Assembly (NCBI RefSeq): GCF_003931855.1
Contig: NZ_CP034248.1
Coordinates: 3,100,001-3,164,000 of the forward strand
Direction of reading: 5' to 3'
Source: Paenibacillus lentus
Lineage (GTDB): Bacteria; Bacillota; Bacilli; Paenibacillales; Paenibacillaceae
Length of the DNA: 64,000 bases
The first letter of the stretch is position 1. Every line of letters starts with the position of its first letter. Of this stretch, positions 63,251-64,000 are shown piece by piece. The translations under genes were made by a program, and so were the position numbers. The notes beneath the pieces are model-generated. The model had not been told where the DNA came from. It ran no database searches and saw nothing but the letters and a program-made list of their open reading frames with translations.

Positions 63251-64000
63251 TTGGTATTGGAGAAAGTGGACATTTACAAGGACATTGCCGAACGCACCGG
63301 AGGAGATATCTATCTTGGTGTGGTCGGAGCCGTCCGTACCGGAAAATCGACCTTTATTAAACGCTTCATGGAAACGGTCGTTCTACCGAATATTTCTAGT
63401 GAGGCTGATCGGATCCGTGCAGTGGATGAACTTCCGCAAAGCGCAGCCGGCAAGACAATCATGACGACAGAGCCAAAATTCGTGCCGAATAATGCCGTGC
63501 AAATCAAAGTAGCAGAAGGATTGGAAGTGAATGTGCGGCTTGTTGATTGTGTTGGCTACGCCGTTGAAGGAGCTAAAGGCTATGAGGATGAGAATGGCCC
63601 GCGCATGATCTCTACCCCCTGGTTTGAGGAGCCGATTCCATTCCAGGAGGCAGCGGAAATCGGCACGCGCAAGGTTATTCAAGAGCATTCGACGTTAGGC
63701 GTCGTAGTGACCACGGACGGCACGATCGCGGACATTCCGCGCTATTCCTACGTGGAGTCCGAAGAGCGCGTCATTGCCGAATTGAAGGAAGTCGGCAAGC
63801 CGTTTGTGCTCGTTATAAACTCTACGCGCCCGACAAGCGAGGAAGCGCAGCAGCTTCGCGGCGAGCTGGCCGTTAAATATGATATTCCGGTTATTGCTTT
63901 AAGTGCAGCAACGATGACGGAGGAAGACGTAACAGGTGTTCTGCGTGAGGTGCTTTACGAATTTCCGGTGCACGAGGTCAATGTGAATCTGCCTAGCTGG
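63251..64000 (+). CDS. spoIVA: Stage IV sporulation protein A, partial (runs off right edge)
   Basis: The first 250 codons, open to the window end; start TTG at 63251 with GAGGAGGGG 6 nt upstream, or the TTG two codons later. 'EKVDIYKDIAERTGGDIYLG', the Walker A 'GVVGAVRTGKSTFIKRF', 'VDCVGYAVEGAKGYEDENG' and 'VNVNLPSW' match SpoIVA closely. This ATPase polymerises on the forespore surface as the base of the spore coat. Full length in Bacillus is 492 residues. Confidence 0.97.
   Translation, partial: MVLEKVDIYKDIAERTGGDIYLGVVGAVRTGKSTFIKRFMETVVLPNISSEADRIRAVDELPQSAAGKTIMTTEPKFVPNNAVQIKVAEGLEVNVRLVDCVGYAVEGAKGYEDENGPRMISTPWFEEPIPFQEAAEIGTRKVIQEHSTLGVVVTTDGTIADIPRYSYVESEERVIAELKEVGKPFVLVINSTRPTSEEAQQLRGELAVKYDIPVIALSAATMTEEDVTGVLREVLYEFPVHEVNVNLPSW

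Noticed and set aside
1..64000. CRISPR arrays, rRNA genes, insertion sequences
   Set aside because: No regularly spaced direct repeats with unique spacers, no rRNA sequence and no transposase were found.

Overview
The window is low-to-mid GC Firmicute DNA, most likely from Paenibacillus or a close relative. It carries sporulation genes (ytfJ/gerW, dacB, spmA, spmB, ypeB, spoVIF, spoIVA), T-box and FMN riboswitches, SD-rich starts with many GTG/TTG codons, and the gene orders rib-scpAB-dacB-spmAB-rluB-resABCDE and cmk-plsC-ypfD-der-plsY-gpsA-spoIVA. No species-level marker is visible.

Bases 1 to about 26,000 are one end of a prophage or phage-like element transcribed leftward; it continues past the left edge. 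Read in transcription order from the right it encodes: a small acidic protein; a 914-residue single-polypeptide RNA polymerase of the YonO/QDE-1 type with a DxDGD catalytic loop; a protein ending in a Cys-rich zinc finger; an unknown protein; the major tail protein; two tail-assembly-type proteins; a tape measure protein of about 1,950 residues with an NlpC/P60 domain; a Tal-like tail-tip protein; a PAAR-like protein; distal-tail (Dit) domains split over two genes; and several fibre/adhesin proteins, the last cut by the window edge. The tape measure gene is interrupted by a group I intron of about 290 nt with recognisable P3, P7, P8 and P9 helices. Intrinsic terminators punctuate the tail operon, and a 15-nt motif precedes two of its genes. 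No capsid, portal, terminase, integrase or lysis genes are seen, so they lie outside the window or are absent.

Bases 26,000 to 27,374 are the junction: one or two small + strand genes, then an FMN riboswitch and terminator that control ribD-ribE-ribBA-ribH. Next come scpA-scpB (chromosome segregation), a DUF2953 membrane protein, ytfJ, dacB, spmA-spmB (spore cortex and dehydration), rluB, and resABC-resDE (cytochrome c maturation and redox two-component system). serA lies on the minus strand behind a T-box leader and three 69-bp tandem repeats.

Bases 45,600 to 64,000 hold mixed housekeeping and sporulation genes: a membrane-anchored protein, a CPBP protease, an apparently displaced T-box before a PPOX-family gene, a polysaccharide deacetylase lipoprotein, mecA, prsW, ypeB (without its usual partner sleB), motI, ypfB, cmk, plsC, the S1-domain gene ypfD, der, plsY, gpsA, spoVIF, a DUF2768 protein, a nucleotidyltransferase-fold protein, a 2Fe-2S ferredoxin, the yphF-like lipoprotein, and the first 250 codons of spoIVA. 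The parts likeliest to reward study are the phage RNA polymerase with its possible promoter motif, the tape-measure intron, and the two unusual leaders (serA repeats and orphan T-box).
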